DNA from: Trinickia mobilis
GTDB taxonomy: Bacteria > Pseudomonadota > Gammaproteobacteria > Burkholderiales > Burkholderiaceae
Direction: 5' to 3'
DNA: 64,000 nt
NCBI RefSeq assembly: GCF_017315705.1
Contig: NZ_JAFLRF010000023.1
Span: forward strand, 1 to 64,000
Within the stretch, counting starts at the first letter, position 1; every line of letters begins with the position of its first letter. The position numbers and the translations under genes are program-made. Positions 1-10,992 of this stretch are shown piece by piece. The notes below the pieces were generated by a model. That model ran no database searches and was not told where the DNA came from. It worked only from the letters and a program-made list of their open reading frames with translations.

Positions 1-87
1 AACGAACGTCGGCTGACACGACAAACGCGCACCGACCATCAAATCTGCATTCGGTGTGCTAAAACTAGCGCTTACGTTAATTCTAAC

Positions 88-260
88 GTGCACAAATCTG
101 CTCACGCAGACTGGTTTCGCTGGGCAAACGATCGCCCCTGCTGAGGCGAGCGGTGCGAGCGCCGCCACCAAAGGTGCCTTTCACACTCCGGTGCGGCGAG
201 CCGCCCCGGCTGGCGAGCCAATGCTCGCGCAGCACACCTCTGTACGCTGCATGAACACCA
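88..260 (-). pseudogene. 3' remnant of a TnpB-type insertion sequence (tnpB tail and omega-RNA-like end)
   Basis: Read on the minus strand, this stretch matches the last part of the intact tnpB at 17.9-19.5 kb. The peptide includes VHAAYRGVLREHWLASRGG, against VHAAYRGVVRERWLATRGG in the intact copy, and then drifts in sequence and frame to a stop near position 84. Both copies end at the same point, GTGCACAAATCTG on the plus strand (88-100 here, 17928-17940 there), which suggests the element's right end. The rest of the element is gone. In TnpB elements the guide-RNA scaffold overlaps this part of the gene, so an orphan scaffold may persist. Transcription cannot be judged from sequence. Confidence 0.7.
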
Positions 261-303
261 CGCTATCGCAACCCCAACGCGCTGATACCGCTGAAATTGA
301 CTC

Positions 304-1920
304 ATGGATACAAATACCGACATCGAGCTTCTAACAACGCTGGAATTCGCCTTTCTTCACGCCGTCGAGCTAATCGCCGATATGGACCAATCCCTTTCTA
401 CCTCGGAGGGGCTTGTTTCCGTGGTCCCTCAGGTGGTGCTTTGGATGTTGAAGGAAACCTCGCCGGACGTAATCGCTGAAATTGAAGAAAGCGGCTTGCG
501 GGAGCCCTTCATTTCTCTGCTCGCTGAGTACGCTGCGCTCCGCCGAACGGCGCAGAAGCGGCTTGCTTTTTCTGCGTACAGCAACAATGAAGTTGAGCTT
601 GAAGCTCCCCTGCCCTTCCGTATTACATACGACCACCTGAGAGAAGCGTTGTCGCTGGGCGACGGGGACGATGTAAGACCCGCATTTCGCAATGCCCTCA
701 GCTCAATACTGCCGATAGTTCAGGAGCGGCTGCAGATGGTGGATGAAATCTCGTGGGGTGACGAAGAAATGGCGGGCCCATGGGGAGACGAGTTCATCGA
801 ACAAAATGATGAACACGCTGAACCGCTGTTTGACCACTTTGAGGCATACCAGATTAGCGAGCAGCTTTCCGCGCCGCTCGATAATTCCAACGCCCCCCTC
901 GAACTAGCCACGATTTGGTTCAGGTCAACGCTCGACTCGATGGATGACGGACGCCACCTGCACTTCTGGTCAACCGTCTACACGTCGGTACTGGGTGAAT
1001 GGCTTCAGCTGGCCGCACCGTTTCTCGCAAAGTCCGTGGAGACAAACGGTCTCATCCCTGCTTTTTACAAAGCGGCCACATCGTACGTTGAGACTATGCG
1101 CGACATCGAGCGCCTCTGGCATAGGTTGAGTGAACCGTTGCGTTCATTGTTATCTCACTGCACTGTCGATGCGGAAGAGGCGGTCGGTATCATCGCGTCG
1201 ATGCTCGAATTTCCCGAGCACGAGGAAGCTGCTCGGGAGCTGACTGCGCGAATGGTGTACGCGATGTTTTGCCGGCGCCTGAATCCAGACCGAACAACCA
1301 CGACTCGCGAGCCTTACCAGTTGCTAGCAAGCAATACCGTTTTACAGACTATCAGGCATGAGGCCGCGTCATTGGAAACATGTTATCTGGTCGACTCTTC
1401 GGCGCTGCCGAAACCATTTGAGGAACGGATCACCGAACGGCAATGCATTGTGGTCCGGCTACCAGAGGAACGTCTTCAACTGCTTGACCAGCTTGCCCGC
1501 GATGTAGGACTGACAGGACTCTTCTCGAAGATGGCGGATGGAAGTCAACAACGCTGTAACCTGACTGTAAATCATGCGTTCTGGGCGCTCCAGGAGCAAC
1601 TGTGGCCGATGATGTTCAGATTTCGAAACGAAGTGCCGGTGCTTTACGTCTTCCCGGAAATCTGTGTCCTTGTTCTGTACCGCTTCAATCATTTTGTCGA
1701 CCTGCGACGAGTCGCTGATGTGCCATACCGCCATTGGGATTCGGCAACGTTGAATGACGGTGAATGGCGGCACGCTGCGAAGCACTACGTTTCTCAGCTG
1801 CCCGACGGGACGCAGGTCAAACCAGTAATTCTGACGAAAGTGGCGGATCTGACGACGCGTGCACCTCTATCTGATTGGGCTCAAGCCATGGAGGCGCGCG
1901 TTGAGGTGCCCACTGTCTAG
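304..1920 (+). CDS. Protein of unknown function, member 1 of a three-paralogue family
   Basis: A 538-residue protein without a recognisable catalytic motif, signal peptide or membrane segment. It resembles the products at 20.4-21.8 kb and 22.1-23.2 kb. The N-terminal block (residues about 5-80) has a shared pattern with DIELL, LWMLKETSPDV and a following LAEYAALR, against DIKLV, FWALEKTNPDV and LLQYGELR in member 2. The C-terminal block (about 435-470) has FRNEVPVLYV followed by VLVLYRF, against FRRFIPVLYI and VLVQYPV. The middle is acidic and poorly conserved. The ATG is the first start after the IS remnant. All three members sit near mobile or decayed elements, so this is probably an accessory gene. 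I do not know its role. Confidence 0.8.
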   Translation: MDTNTDIELLTTLEFAFLHAVELIADMDQSLSTSEGLVSVVPQVVLWMLKETSPDVIAEIEESGLREPFISLLAEYAALRRTAQKRLAFSAYSNNEVELEAPLPFRITYDHLREALSLGDGDDVRPAFRNALSSILPIVQERLQMVDEISWGDEEMAGPWGDEFIEQNDEHAEPLFDHFEAYQISEQLSAPLDNSNAPLELATIWFRSTLDSMDDGRHLHFWSTVYTSVLGEWLQLAAPFLAKSVETNGLIPAFYKAATSYVETMRDIERLWHRLSEPLRSLLSHCTVDAEEAVGIIASMLEFPEHEEAARELTARMVYAMFCRRLNPDRTTTTREPYQLLASNTVLQTIRHEAASLETCYLVDSSALPKPFEERITERQCIVVRLPEERLQLLDQLARDVGLTGLFSKMADGSQQRCNLTVNHAFWALQEQLWPMMFRFRNEVPVLYVFPEICVLVLYRFNHFVDLRRVADVPYRHWDSATLNDGEWRHAAKHYVSQLPDGTQVKPVILTKVADLTTRAPLSDWAQAMEARVEVPTV

Positions 1921-2023
1921 TCCTCCTACTGAAATCGTGCGCCCCGCGCGCTTTCTATCCGGAACCGGCGCCCGTGCCGGTTCTGTGACGTAATCTCTTC
2001 GCAAAACGTTACGCCCCACGCCT

Positions 2024-2935
2024 CTACTCGACGTTGTCGTTCACGTCAGTCAGCCGCACCATGTGCGGCTTTACCCCCTCGTCTTCGTCGTCCGCCGTAA
2101 TGGGCGGATGAATCAGTGCGTCAAGCCGCGCCTTCGTCGCCGCGAATTCCGGCAGCGTGATCTGTGAATAATCGCGCGGGCGCGGGACCGGCACTTCGAT
2201 CAACTCCTGCACTTCGCCCGGATGCGCCTTCAGGACCAGAATGCGGTCAGCGAGAAAAATCGCCTCGTCCAAATCGTGCGTGATGAACAGGACGGTAACG
2301 TCGATGTTGCGCCAGATATCGAGCAGATGTGTCTGCATCTTTGCACGCGTCTGTGCGTCGAGCGCGCCGAACGGTTCATCCATCAGCAGGATGCGCGGCC
2401 GGTTCGCGAGCGCTCGCGCAATCGCTACGCGCTGCTTCATCCCGCCGGACAACTGATGTGGGTAGGCGTTCGCGAACTTCGCGAGGCCGACCAGATCCAG
2501 CCATTGCAGCGCCTCGCGCTCGGCGTGCACGTTGCTGTGTCCGTTCATCTTCAGGCCGAACATGACGTTCTTCTTGACGGTCAACCATGGAAACAGCGTA
2601 TAGCCCTGAAATACCATCCCGCGATCGGCGCCCGGCCCCTGGACAGGCCTGCCGTCGAGCAGCACGTGGCCGCTCGTCTGCGAGTCGAGCCCGGCGAGGA
2701 TGCGAATCAACGTCGACTTGCCGCAGCCCGACGGACCGATCACGCAGACGAACTCGCGCCGATGAGTCTTGAAGCTGATGCCATCCAGCGCCGTGATCGC
2801 GCCTTGCGACGTCTCGAAGCGCTTGCCAAGGTCGTTGACCTCCAGGATCACCTCACGGGCCTTCAGGTGCTGGAAACGGGCGCGCACCGCGTCGGACTGA
2901 ATGAGGTATGACGGGATTGGTTGCGGATTTAGCAT
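2024..2935 (-). CDS. ABC transporter ATPase, nitrate/taurine (NitT/TauT) type, probable guanidine uptake
   Basis: A 303-residue ATP-binding subunit that would power import at the inner membrane. Visible motifs are Walker [10 protein letters not shown] (about residues 67-75), the signature LSGGMKQR, Walker [12 protein letters not shown] and the switch histidine in THDLDEA. The pattern is that of SsuB/TauB/NrtD-type subunits. It is the last gene of the minus-strand run that starts with a guanidine-I riboswitch, 53 nt after its permease. The matching binding protein is not in this operon but at 14.4 kb on the other strand, under a second riboswitch of the same class. Guanidine or a guanidinium compound as substrate is inferred from that context. 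The N-terminal 30 residues before the ABC domain are somewhat long. Confidence 0.92.
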   Translation of the reverse strand: MLNPQPIPSYLIQSDAVRARFQHLKAREVILEVNDLGKRFETSQGAITALDGISFKTHRREFVCVIGPSGCGKSTLIRILAGLDSQTSGHVLLDGRPVQGPGADRGMVFQGYTLFPWLTVKKNVMFGLKMNGHSNVHAEREALQWLDLVGLAKFANAYPHQLSGGMKQRVAIARALANRPRILLMDEPFGALDAQTRAKMQTHLLDIWRNIDVTVLFITHDLDEAIFLADRILVLKAHPGEVQELIEVPVPRPRDYSQITLPEFAATKARLDALIHPPITADDEDEGVKPHMVRLTDVNDNVE

Positions 2936-2988
2936 GAATGAGGTCCTCTAGATGCGGTGCAATAGACCGGATCGCATAAACGTGCACG

Positions 2989-3960
2989 CTACGCCTTCAA
3001 CGTACGATCCCATGGGAACAGTTTGCGACCGACGAACGCCAGCACGAGATCGGTGCCCAGTCCGATGATGCCGATCATCAAGATCGCCGCGTAGACGTTG
3101 TCGAAATGCTCATATCGCGCCTGCTGGGTGATGTACCAGGTAATGCCGGAAGTGGTGCCGACCAGTTCTGCGACGATCAGATAAGTCCACGCCCACCCGA
3201 GCAGGATGCGCTGGTCCCGGTACAGGTCCGGCAGGATGCCCGGAACCACCACATGCGTGAGCAGCCTGAGTTTCTTTGTGCCGAGCGTCATCGCCGCTTC
3301 GAACAAGCCGTAGTCGAGCTTGCGCGTCGTGTTAGCGATGATCATCACCTGCTGGAAGAACGTTCCGATGACGATGATGGCGATCTTGGGTGCGTCATAA
3401 ATGCCGAGTATCGCAACCATCAGGGCACCGAAAGCGGGCGCCGGCAAATAGCGGAAGAACTCGAAAGCGGGCTCCTGCAACCGTGCGACCGCGCTGTAAG
3501 TGCCGCAGACAATGCCGATCGGCACGCCAATGGCCGACGACACGACGAAGCCCCAGAAGATGATCTGGATGCTGTGCCACAGACTTTGATGCAGCCAGAC
3601 GCCATCGTGCGATGCGGGTGGCGTCGTGAACGCCGTGTAAAACGCGCGCAGTACCTCATGCGGCGCCGGCAGGTACACGGGGTTAGCGGGCTTGCCAGCC
3701 GGCAACGCGCTGTGAGTCTCTCGCGCATGGGCCAGCTCGTCGGCGAACACGTCCCTGTCGACACGCATGCCGCTCTGGAAATAGTCGACGCTGCCCGGGC
3801 TCGTGACGAGCACCTGTGGATGCCAGACAAACGGCACATAGCTGAGCACGCACCACACCGCCAGCGGCAGCAGGAACGAGCCGACACCCAATATCCACTT
3901 GCCGCGCAAGGATAGCTCGCGGCGCACGGCGAACCATTCGGTCCGGTTAATCATGGTCAT
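2989..3960 (-). CDS. ABC transporter permease, NitT/TauT type
   Basis: A 323-residue inner-membrane permease. The first hydrophobic segment (about residues 19-38) is followed by a roughly 90-residue periplasmic stretch, then about five more membrane segments. The binding-protein-dependent transport region contains a coupling loop around AAMTLGTKKLRLLTHVVVPG, the usual EAA-type motif. It lies between the allophanate hydrolase and the ABC ATPase in the guanidine-riboswitch operon, 76 nt after atzF. It should pair with the ATPase at 2.0-2.9 kb and the binding protein at 14.4-15.4 kb. The long insert after the first helix is typical of some cyanate/nitrate-like permeases. Confidence 0.9.
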   Translation of the reverse strand: MTMINRTEWFAVRRELSLRGKWILGVGSFLLPLAVWCVLSYVPFVWHPQVLVTSPGSVDYFQSGMRVDRDVFADELAHARETHSALPAGKPANPVYLPAPHEVLRAFYTAFTTPPASHDGVWLHQSLWHSIQIIFWGFVVSSAIGVPIGIVCGTYSAVARLQEPAFEFFRYLPAPAFGALMVAILGIYDAPKIAIIVIGTFFQQVMIIANTTRKLDYGLFEAAMTLGTKKLRLLTHVVVPGILPDLYRDQRILLGWAWTYLIVAELVGTTSGITWYITQQARYEHFDNVYAAILMIGIIGLGTDLVLAFVGRKLFPWDRTLKA

Positions 3961-4036
3961 GGGATTCTCCGTTGCATGGTTCGATTGCCCCTACCGTGCA
4001 CTTCCGTCGATGTTGAATTGATTCGCCACATGCTGC

Positions 4037-5920
4037 TCATCGCGCATGACGGCTCGCAAGATAAGCGCGCCACCCCCCAAACGCGGTGATGTCGGTCGCG
4101 ACGTCGAGCGCGACGCTTTCGCACAGGAAACCGTAAACCTGCGTACCATCCACGAGCGTCAGCGTGCCGATGCCAAGCGGCGGTGGTACCTCTGCGACGA
4201 AATCACCGAACCCGGCGAGCGGCATGTTCCACACCTCGATTTCGATTGCTGCACCACCGGTCGCCACGCGCACGAGACCCGGCCTCGCGACGGCCCCCTC
4301 CGACGCCGCGGGCAACGCGTATAAGCGGTAGGTCGGCGCGGTAGTGGTGCTCGCAGCGAGGCGCGCGCCTCGTTGTGTCAGTTGCCCGTTCAGTGGCTCG
4401 CCACTGAGGTGTGCGCCGACCACGGCGATCCGCACGGTCGCGTGCTCGCCCTCGCCCGCTGTTCCGCCCGTCGGTACGGCGCGCAACCTCCGCTCATCCG
4501 ACGTCTCACCAAGCCAAGCCCCCGCCAGATCGAGCAGAACGGCATCCTGATGCGCACGTCCGACGAACGTCACGCCGAAGGGCAGCCCGGCATGCTCCCC
4601 GGCCGCGCAGACACCGGCGGGCACGGCAAGCGCAGAAAGGTCGAGCAGATTGACGAAGTTCGTGTAGTAGCCGAAGCGCGAGTTGACGCGGATCGGATCC
4701 GCTTCCAGCTCGGCGATGGTCGCAGTCGTGGCCGACGTCGGCGTCACAATCGCATCGATCTGGTGCCAGACCTCTTCGGCCTGCATGCGCAATACGGCCA
4801 GCCGGTCGAAAGCGGCGAACGCGTCCGCCGCGCTCCAGCGCGCGGCGCCGCCGATGATCTCGCGTATCACCGGATGCAGCTTATCCGGCTGCGCCTCGGC
4901 GAATGCGCGAATCGCGGCGAGCCGCTCGGCCACCCACGGGCCCTCGTACAGCAGGCGAGCAGTTGCCAGGAACGGCTCGAAGTCGATCTCGATCAGTTGC
5001 GCACCCGCCGACCGCAAGCGCGCTAGCGCGGCATCGAAAGCCCGGGCGTACGAAGCGTCGCCGAAGAATTCGAGTTGTTCCGCGCGCGGCACGCCGAAGC
5101 GTACGCCGCGCAAGGACCGTGGCTGTCCCGACTGGGAGGACTGGGACGACTGGAAGGACTGGGACGGCGGTTCGGGCGGTTGCCACTCACGCGCATACGG
5201 ATCACCGTCCGCCACGCCGCGCGCGACGTCGAACACACGTTGCGCGTCGCCGACTGAGCGCGCGAAGATCGATACGCAATCGAGCGACTTGCACGCCGGC
5301 ACGACGCCGAGCGTACTGAGCACGCCCTTGGTCGGCTTAAGTCCGATCAGCCCGTGAAATGCCGCCGGCACGCGCCCCGAGCCAGCCGTATCAGTGCCCA
5401 GCGAAAATGCCGCGAGACCAAGTGCAACCGTGACCGCAGAGCCGGAACTGGAGCCGCCCGACGCGTAACGCGGATCGAGCGCGTTGCGGCATGCGCCGTA
5501 GGGTGAGCGTTGCCCGGACAAGCCGGTTGCAAACTGATCGAGATTGGTCTTGCCGATCGGAATTGCACCCGCCGCAATCAGACGTTCGACGACCGCCGCG
5601 CTCCGCTCGGGCATATAGGCATAGGCCGGACAACCGGCGGTCGTCGGGATGCCTGCCAGATCGATGTTGTCCTTGATCGCAAACGGAATCCCGTACAGCG
5701 GCAAGGCGTCCACGTCCAGGCCTTCAAGTGCGTCGACGTATCGCATCATCTCGTCACGGGTCAACGCGCGAATCCACGCGTGATGTGGATCGTCGCCCGC
5801 CGTACGCGCGGCAATCGCTTCGACCCGTTGCGCGGGCGTGAGACTGCCATCCCGATAGCGCGCGTGCAGCGACGCGATCGACATCGGCTCAAGTAGATCA
5901 GTGTGTGGGTTCATTTTCAC
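4037..5920 (-). CDS. atzF: Allophanate hydrolase
   Basis: A 627-residue cytoplasmic amidase that hydrolyses allophanate to ammonia and carbon dioxide, the last step of both urea-amidolyase and guanidine-carboxylase pathways. The amidase-signature triad is visible: Lys83 in IPFAIKDNID, the serine cluster GGSSSGSA near 157-161, and Ser181 in GTDTAGSGRVPA. Residues after about 470 form the extra C-terminal domain typical of AtzF. The start overlaps the stop of the carboxylase gene by 4 nt, so the two are probably translationally coupled. A Ser/Gln-rich linker near residue 260 is encoded by a short tandem repeat. Length fits the family (about 600). Confidence 0.95.
   Translation of the reverse strand: MKMNPHTDLLEPMSIASLHARYRDGSLTPAQRVEAIAARTAGDDPHHAWIRALTRDEMMRYVDALEGLDVDALPLYGIPFAIKDNIDLAGIPTTAGCPAYAYMPERSAAVVERLIAAGAIPIGKTNLDQFATGLSGQRSPYGACRNALDPRYASGGSSSGSAVTVALGLAAFSLGTDTAGSGRVPAAFHGLIGLKPTKGVLSTLGVVPACKSLDCVSIFARSVGDAQRVFDVARGVADGDPYAREWQPPEPPSQSFQSSQSSQSGQPRSLRGVRFGVPRAEQLEFFGDASYARAFDAALARLRSAGAQLIEIDFEPFLATARLLYEGPWVAERLAAIRAFAEAQPDKLHPVIREIIGGAARWSAADAFAAFDRLAVLRMQAEEVWHQIDAIVTPTSATTATIAELEADPIRVNSRFGYYTNFVNLLDLSALAVPAGVCAAGEHAGLPFGVTFVGRAHQDAVLLDLAGAWLGETSDERRLRAVPTGGTAGEGEHATVRIAVVGAHLSGEPLNGQLTQRGARLAASTTTAPTYRLYALPAASEGAVARPGLVRVATGGAAIEIEVWNMPLAGFGDFVAEVPPPLGIGTLTLVDGTQVYGFLCESVALDVATDITAFGGWRAYLASRHAR
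5130..5165. repeat. Four tandem copies of a 9-nt unit inside atzF
   Basis: The plus strand reads GACTGGGAG, GACTGGGAC, GACTGGAAG, GACTGGGAC in a row. The unit is a multiple of three, so changes in copy number keep the frame. On the coding strand it gives a Ser/Gln-rich linker (SQSFQSSQSSQSGQ) in the amidase, a likely surface loop. Confidence 0.85.
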
Positions 5921-8900
5921 GCAGCCTCCTCGCTAGCGTCGGCCGCAACGTCGGCACGCATCACCATCAACCGCTGGCCGGCGACGACAGCCGCGCCCGG
6001 CGCACAGTCGATTGTTTCGATCACGCCGTCTTCGTTGACGGCAACAGATAATTCCATCTTCATCGATTCGACGATCGCGACCACCTGCCCTTCGGTCACG
6101 CGCTCGCCCTCGCTCACGAGCAGTTTCCACACGCTACCGGACACATCGGCGACGATGCTCCGCTGGCCGGTTGCCAGTGCGTCGTCCGGCGCACCGGCAG
6201 GCACCCAAGCCGCGTCGCCGCCGGACTCGCCCACGTACTCGGCTAGTCCGGCCGCCTGCCAGCGCTCGCGCTCGGCATCGAAGGCCGCCTGCTGCATTGT
6301 TTTGAACGCGGCGATCGATTCGGCCTCTTCGTGCAGAAAACGGTTGTACGCGCCGAGGTCGAACACCGAGTCCTCGATCTTCAGGCTCGCGCGACCCGAG
6401 ATGAAATCGGCACGCAGTTCGGCAAGTTCGGCTTCGCTGACTTCGTAGAAGCGGATCTCGTCGAAAAAGCGCAGCAGCCACGGCTTGCCCGCCTCGAATT
6501 CGCGCGTGGTCCGATAGCGGTTCCACATCTGCACCGTGCGGCCGACGAACTGATAGCCGCCCGGCCCTTCCATCCCATACACGCACAGATAAGCGCCGCC
6601 GATACCGACCGCATTCTCGGGCGTCCACGTGCGCGCCGGGTTGTATTTGGTCGTCACGAGCCGGTGGCGCGGGTCGAGCGGCGTCGCCACCGGCGCGCCG
6701 AGATAGACGTCGCCGAGTCCCATTACCAAATAGCGCGCATCGAACACAATGCGCTTCACGTCGTCGATGCTGGCGAGCCCGTTGATGCGGCGAATGAACT
6801 CGATATTGCTCGGGCACCACGGCGCATCGGGCCGCACCGATTGCATATAGCGCTCGATCGCCACCCGCGTGGACGGGTCGTCCCATGACAGCGGCAGATG
6901 CACGATGCGGTTCGGCACGCGCATATCGGCGACGCCAGGCAATTCGCGCTCGGCTTGCTGAAGATGCGCGATCACCGTGTCGCGCGACAGCGTCCGGTGA
7001 TCGAAATGCACTTGCAGCGAGCGGATCCCGGGCGTCAGATCGATGATGCCCGGCAGCCGATGTGCATCGAGCCAGTTCGTCAACGCATGCACGCGAAAGC
7101 GCAGGTTTAGGTCGAGCACCAGCGGGCCGTATTCGACCAGCACGTTTTGATCGCCCGAGCGGCGATACACGACACCCGTCCCTTCGCCCGCGTCGGAATC
7201 ACGGTAGAGAACGCAATCGGTGGCGCTCGGCGCGCTGTTCGGCGCAGGCATGGACGCCGGCTCCTGGACCGGAACCGGCGCAAACCGCACCGTGTCTCCC
7301 GGCCGCAGTTGCCCGAGCTTCCACAACTCATCGCCGACGACGGTCACCGGACACACAAAGCCGCCGAGGCTCGGGCCATCCGGCCCGAGGATCACCGGCA
7401 TGTCGCCAGTGAAATCAACCGCGCCGATCGCGTAGGCGTTGTCATGGATGTTCGACGGGTGCAGCCCTGCCTCGCCACCGTCCGCGCGGGCCCACTCCGG
7501 CTTCGGCCCGATCAGGCGCACGCCTGTGCGGCTGGAGTTGTAGTGGACGGTCCACTGCGTTCCGTACAGCATCGCGATGTCATCCGGCGTGAAGAAGTCC
7601 GGCGCGCCATGCGGACCGTCGAGCACGCCCAGCGTCCAGTCGTGCGTCAATTCCGGCACACGGGCCGGATCGAGCACCGCGCCCGGCTCGCCTCGGCCCG
7701 CGTCGACGGCGAGATGCAATACATCGCCCTTGCGCAATGCGCGCCCGGCATGTCCGCCAAACTGGCCAAGCGTGAACGTGGCCTTGCTGCCGAGGTAATC
7801 AGGGACCCGCAAGCCCCCCTTGAGCGCGAGGCACGCGCGCATGCCTGCACCGGTCACGCCGCCCAGCTTCAGCACCGAACCTGCGGCCGCCCGCGTGACC
7901 TGCCAAAACTCGACAGGCTCTCCATCGAGCGTCGCGGCGAGCGGCGCGCCACCGAGCACGAAAAGCGTAGTCGTGTTGAAGCGCAGCGTCGCACCGACCA
8001 TCGCACATTCGAGCCCGGCCGCATCCGGCGCATTGCCGAGCAACTCGTTCGCGAGCCGGAACGACAGATCGTCCATCGGCCCGGAAGGCGGCACGCCGAT
8101 GTCCCAGTAGCCAAGCCGTCCCGGTGTCTGCTGCACCGTCGTCTGCACGCCGCCGTCGAGCACGTCGATCGTGTGCGGCATGAACATTAAGCGCGACAGG
8201 AATGCAGTCGTCTGCGCACCGCGCGCGAACGTATCCGAACCTGCGATTGCACGCAGGTAGTCGAGATTCGTCTCGATCCCGTAGAGTTGTGTGTCGTCGA
8301 GCGCGCCGCGCAGCGTGGCGAGCGCGGCATCGCGCGTCTCGCCTTTGACAATGACTTTCGCGAGCAGCGGATCGTAGAACGCGCTCACTTCGGTGCCGGC
8401 GTCGACCCATGTCTCGATGCGCGCGTCGTCGGCAAACGCAACGTGTGTCAGCACGCCCGCACTGGGTTGGAACTGTTTGTGCGGATCTTCTGCGTACACA
8501 CGCACCTGGATGCTCGCCCCGCTGGGCTGCGGCATGAGCGTGTCGAGCGGCGCAAGCTCGCCCTGCGCCTGACGGATCATCCATTCGACCAGATCGATAC
8601 CGGTCACCTCCTCCGTCACGCAATGCTCGACCTGTAACCGCGTGTTCACTTCGAGGAAATAGAAGCGGCGCGTGTCGGCGTCGAACACGAACTCGACCGT
8701 ACCGGCCGATTCATAGTTCACTGCCTTTGCCAGACGCACCGCGCTCGCGTGCAGCGCAGTCCGTTCTGCCTCGGTCAAACCCGGTGCTGGCGTCTCTTCA
8801 ATGATCTTCTGATTGCGTCGCTGTACCGAGCAATCGCGTTCGCCGAGCGCAATCACGCCGCCCCGCCCATCGCCGAAGATCTGCACTTCGATGTGCCGCG

Positions 8901-9516
8901 CGTTCTCGACGAACTTCTCGAGGTAGACACCCGCGTTCGCGAAGTTCGCCTCGCCGAGCCGCGCAACCGATGCGAACACCGCCTCCAGTTGCACGGCGTC
9001 GCGACACAGCGACATGCCGATGCCACCGCCGCCCGCTGTGCTTTTCAGCATCACCGGGTAGCCGACCGAATTGGCCTCACGTATCGCGGTGGCGACGTCG
9101 GCCAGCAAGCCGGTGCCCGGCAGCAGCGCCACGTCGTTGGCCTTCGCCAGTTCGCGCGCGGTGTGCTTCAGGCCGAATTCACGCATCTGCGCGGGGCGCG
9201 GTCCGATGAAACGAACCCCTGCGTCTTCACAAGACTGCGCGAAAGCGGCATTCTCGGACAGGAAGCCGTAACCGGGATGCACCGCACACGCGCGGGTCGC
9301 GCGCGCCGCGTGGAGTATCGCGGCGCCGTTCAGATAGCTGCTGGCCGCGACAGCTGGGCCAATGCAGACAGCCTCGTCCGCGAGCATCACATGCATCGCG
9401 TGGCGATCGGCTTCCGAATAGACAGCAACCGACGCGATGCCAAGACGCTTCAACGTGCGAATCACGCGGCAGGCGATTTCGCCGCGATTGGCAATCAGGA
9501 TCTTGTCGAATCTCAT
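5917..9516 (-). CDS. Biotin-dependent guanidine carboxylase (annotated in many genomes as urea carboxylase)
   Basis: A 1199-residue biotin enzyme that uses ATP and bicarbonate to carboxylate guanidine or urea. Domains in order: biotin carboxylase (about 1-450, ATP-grasp loop [12 protein letters not shown] and [10 protein letters not shown]), a KipA/KipI-like carboxyltransferase region (about 470-1060), and a biotin carrier domain with biotin lysine in ESMKMEL near residue 1153. Proteins of this type next to the two DUF1989 subunits and under guanidine-I riboswitch control are known to prefer guanidine over urea, and the context here is exactly that. The start overlaps the upstream deiminase subunit by 4 nt. 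True preference for guanidine is inferred from context, since the substrate residues cannot be judged by eye. Confidence 0.93.
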   Translation of the reverse strand: MRFDKILIANRGEIACRVIRTLKRLGIASVAVYSEADRHAMHVMLADEAVCIGPAVAASSYLNGAAILHAARATRACAVHPGYGFLSENAAFAQSCEDAGVRFIGPRPAQMREFGLKHTARELAKANDVALLPGTGLLADVATAIREANSVGYPVMLKSTAGGGGIGMSLCRDAVQLEAVFASVARLGEANFANAGVYLEKFVENARHIEVQIFGDGRGGVIALGERDCSVQRRNQKIIEETPAPGLTEAERTALHASAVRLAKAVNYESAGTVEFVFDADTRRFYFLEVNTRLQVEHCVTEEVTGIDLVEWMIRQAQGELAPLDTLMPQPSGASIQVRVYAEDPHKQFQPSAGVLTHVAFADDARIETWVDAGTEVSAFYDPLLAKVIVKGETRDAALATLRGALDDTQLYGIETNLDYLRAIAGSDTFARGAQTTAFLSRLMFMPHTIDVLDGGVQTTVQQTPGRLGYWDIGVPPSGPMDDLSFRLANELLGNAPDAAGLECAMVGATLRFNTTTLFVLGGAPLAATLDGEPVEFWQVTRAAAGSVLKLGGVTGAGMRACLALKGGLRVPDYLGSKATFTLGQFGGHAGRALRKGDVLHLAVDAGRGEPGAVLDPARVPELTHDWTLGVLDGPHGAPDFFTPDDIAMLYGTQWTVHYNSSRTGVRLIGPKPEWARADGGEAGLHPSNIHDNAYAIGAVDFTGDMPVILGPDGPSLGGFVCPVTVVGDELWKLGQLRPGDTVRFAPVPVQEPASMPAPNSAPSATDCVLYRDSDAGEGTGVVYRRSGDQNVLVEYGPLVLDLNLRFRVHALTNWLDAHRLPGIIDLTPGIRSLQVHFDHRTLSRDTVIAHLQQAERELPGVADMRVPNRIVHLPLSWDDPSTRVAIERYMQSVRPDAPWCPSNIEFIRRINGLASIDDVKRIVFDARYLVMGLGDVYLGAPVATPLDPRHRLVTTKYNPARTWTPENAVGIGGAYLCVYGMEGPGGYQFVGRTVQMWNRYRTTREFEAGKPWLLRFFDEIRFYEVSEAELAELRADFISGRASLKIEDSVFDLGAYNRFLHEEAESIAAFKTMQQAAFDAERERWQAAGLAEYVGESGGDAAWVPAGAPDDALATGQRSIVADVSGSVWKLLVSEGERVTEGQVVAIVESMKMELSVAVNEDGVIETIDCAPGAAVVAGQRLMVMRADVAADASEEAA

Positions 9517-10172
9517 TGTGCGTCCCAGATGAGGAGCCGCACGGGCGTCGGGTTATAGCCGTTGCACGGATTGTTCAATTGCGGACAGTTCGAGATCAGC
9601 ACGGTCACGTCCATGTGGGCGCGCATCTCGACGTATTTGCCCGGCGCGGAAATGCCGTCTTCGAACGTCAGCTTGCCGAGCGGCGTGACCGGCACGTTCA
9701 TGAAGAAGTTGATGTTGCTGACGATGTCGCGCTTGGTCAGTTGCGCTCCCGCGCCGCAGGTGCAATGCGTGATGGCGTGCAGGAAGCTGTCGCGGCAACT
9801 GTGCATGTGGCGCTTGTCGAGCGCATAGCGGACCGTATTGCTTTCTGCCGCGCAGGCGCCACCGAGCATGTCGTGGCGTCCACAGGTATCCGCGACGATC
9901 GTCAGCATCGGATTGCCGAAGTTCGACATCAGCACGCTGCCCGCTGTCAGATACAGGTTGCGTTGAACGCGAATCGTGTCCTGCGCGCTGTAGCGCTCCA
10001 GCGAATCGGCGGTGTTGTAGAAAAGGGTGTCGACCGCCTGATTGCCTTCGAGGTCGAGGATGCGGAACAACTGCCCGCGCTTGACTTCGTGCAGCCATGG
10101 TTCACCGGCCGGCAACGTGTGGTCGTAGACCGCATGACGGATATCGAGCTTGCTTTCGACGATAGGCATCAT
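9513..10172 (-). CDS. Carboxyguanidine deiminase subunit (urea-amidolyase-associated protein, DUF1989), cysteine-bearing
   Basis: A 219-residue protein of the DUF1989 family. Paired proteins of this family form carboxyguanidine deiminase (CgdAB), which removes one amino group from carboxyguanidine to give allophanate. This subunit keeps the Cys/His-rich stretch expected of a metal or active site: [13 protein letters not shown], then HMHSC and THCTCGAG. It sits 8 nt downstream of the partner subunit and overlaps the carboxylase by 4 nt. I cannot assign the A or B letter with certainty, so no symbol is given. Confidence 0.9.
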   Translation of the reverse strand: MMPIVESKLDIRHAVYDHTLPAGEPWLHEVKRGQLFRILDLEGNQAVDTLFYNTADSLERYSAQDTIRVQRNLYLTAGSVLMSNFGNPMLTIVADTCGRHDMLGGACAAESNTVRYALDKRHMHSCRDSFLHAITHCTCGAGAQLTKRDIVSNINFFMNVPVTPLGKLTFEDGISAPGKYVEMRAHMDVTVLISNCPQLNNPCNGYNPTPVRLLIWDAQ

Positions 10173-10180
10173 GGGTCTCC

Positions 10181-10936
10181 TTATACGAACAGGCGGTCGG
10201 TGTTGACGAAGCCGCGCTCATTCTCGGGGCACGCTGCGCGGCATGGATCGTCGGCCGGGACGGTGGCGTCCGTTGCATAGGCGCGGTACGCGATCAGCTT
10301 GACAGGCCTCGGTTCGTAAGTGGACGCCGGATCCAGCGGATGTGGCGCGCTCGAAAACGCCGCGAGTGTGTTCATCTCGAAGCGCAGATCGAACGCTGCT
10401 CCGGCCCGCGAGTGGTGCGGCACGAAGGTCAGCGCGCCCGCCTCGTCCGGGGCGAGCTTGCTGAAGAAGTTGAGGTTCGCCACCAGATCGCGCGTGCCGA
10501 GGCCGTACTTCGCCAGTTCGAGTAGCAGGCTGTCGCGGCCGTTGCGGATCATCGCGTTGCGATGCTCCTGATAGCGGGCGACGCCGTACTTGCTCGCGAA
10601 AAGCGCCGCATCGCCGACGCCGCCTAGCGGATCGTGCCAGCCAAGCGTGTCGGCCGTGATCGATGCGATCACCCGGCCCATGTCCGAATACAACACGCAG
10701 CCGCGCGTCAGATGCGCGGTGTGCTGTGCCTTCAGCGTATCGGCCATGTTGTAGCGCTCGAGCGGATCGTCGTGCCGATAGAACACGGCGGCCAGATTCG
10801 CGCCGCCCTCGAGATCGACGATACGTAGCGCAATGCCTCGGCGCAGCACGCCGGACCAGTGGGTGCCGGCAGGAATCACTGTTTCCCACAACACGTGCGG
10901 GATCGGTGCAAGATCGACTGGGAGTTGCGTCGACAT
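10181..10936 (-). CDS. Carboxyguanidine deiminase second subunit (DUF1989), lacking the cysteines
   Basis: A 251-residue DUF1989 protein, first gene of the guanidine operon. It aligns with its downstream partner ([11 protein letters not shown] against [19 protein letters not shown] against NINFFMNV) but lacks the cysteines, so it is probably the non-catalytic or structural half of the heteromer. The ATG at 10936 is chosen over a longer frame because it follows CAGGAG at good spacing and lies 57 nt after the riboswitch; a longer start would run into the riboswitch itself. Expression should rise when guanidine is present. Confidence 0.9.
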   Translation of the reverse strand: MSTQLPVDLAPIPHVLWETVIPAGTHWSGVLRRGIALRIVDLEGGANLAAVFYRHDDPLERYNMADTLKAQHTAHLTRGCVLYSDMGRVIASITADTLGWHDPLGGVGDAALFASKYGVARYQEHRNAMIRNGRDSLLLELAKYGLGTRDLVANLNFFSKLAPDEAGALTFVPHHSRAGAAFDLRFEMNTLAAFSSAPHPLDPASTYEPRPVKLIAYRAYATDATVPADDPCRAACPENERGFVNTDRLFV

Positions 10937-10992
10937 GGAGGCTCCTGGTATCGGTTGGGAAAAAGCGTGAGAGGGCGATTGAACGACATCGC

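Noticed and set aside
5130-5165. CRISPR-like repetition
   Set aside because: The repeat unit is 9 nt without spacers and lies in a coding sequence. No CRISPR array or cas gene was seen anywhere in the window.
7147-8190. A 347-codon plus-strand frame inside the carboxylase gene
   Set aside because: It is a shadow of the carboxyltransferase region, with Arg/His-rich low-complexity translation and no start signals.
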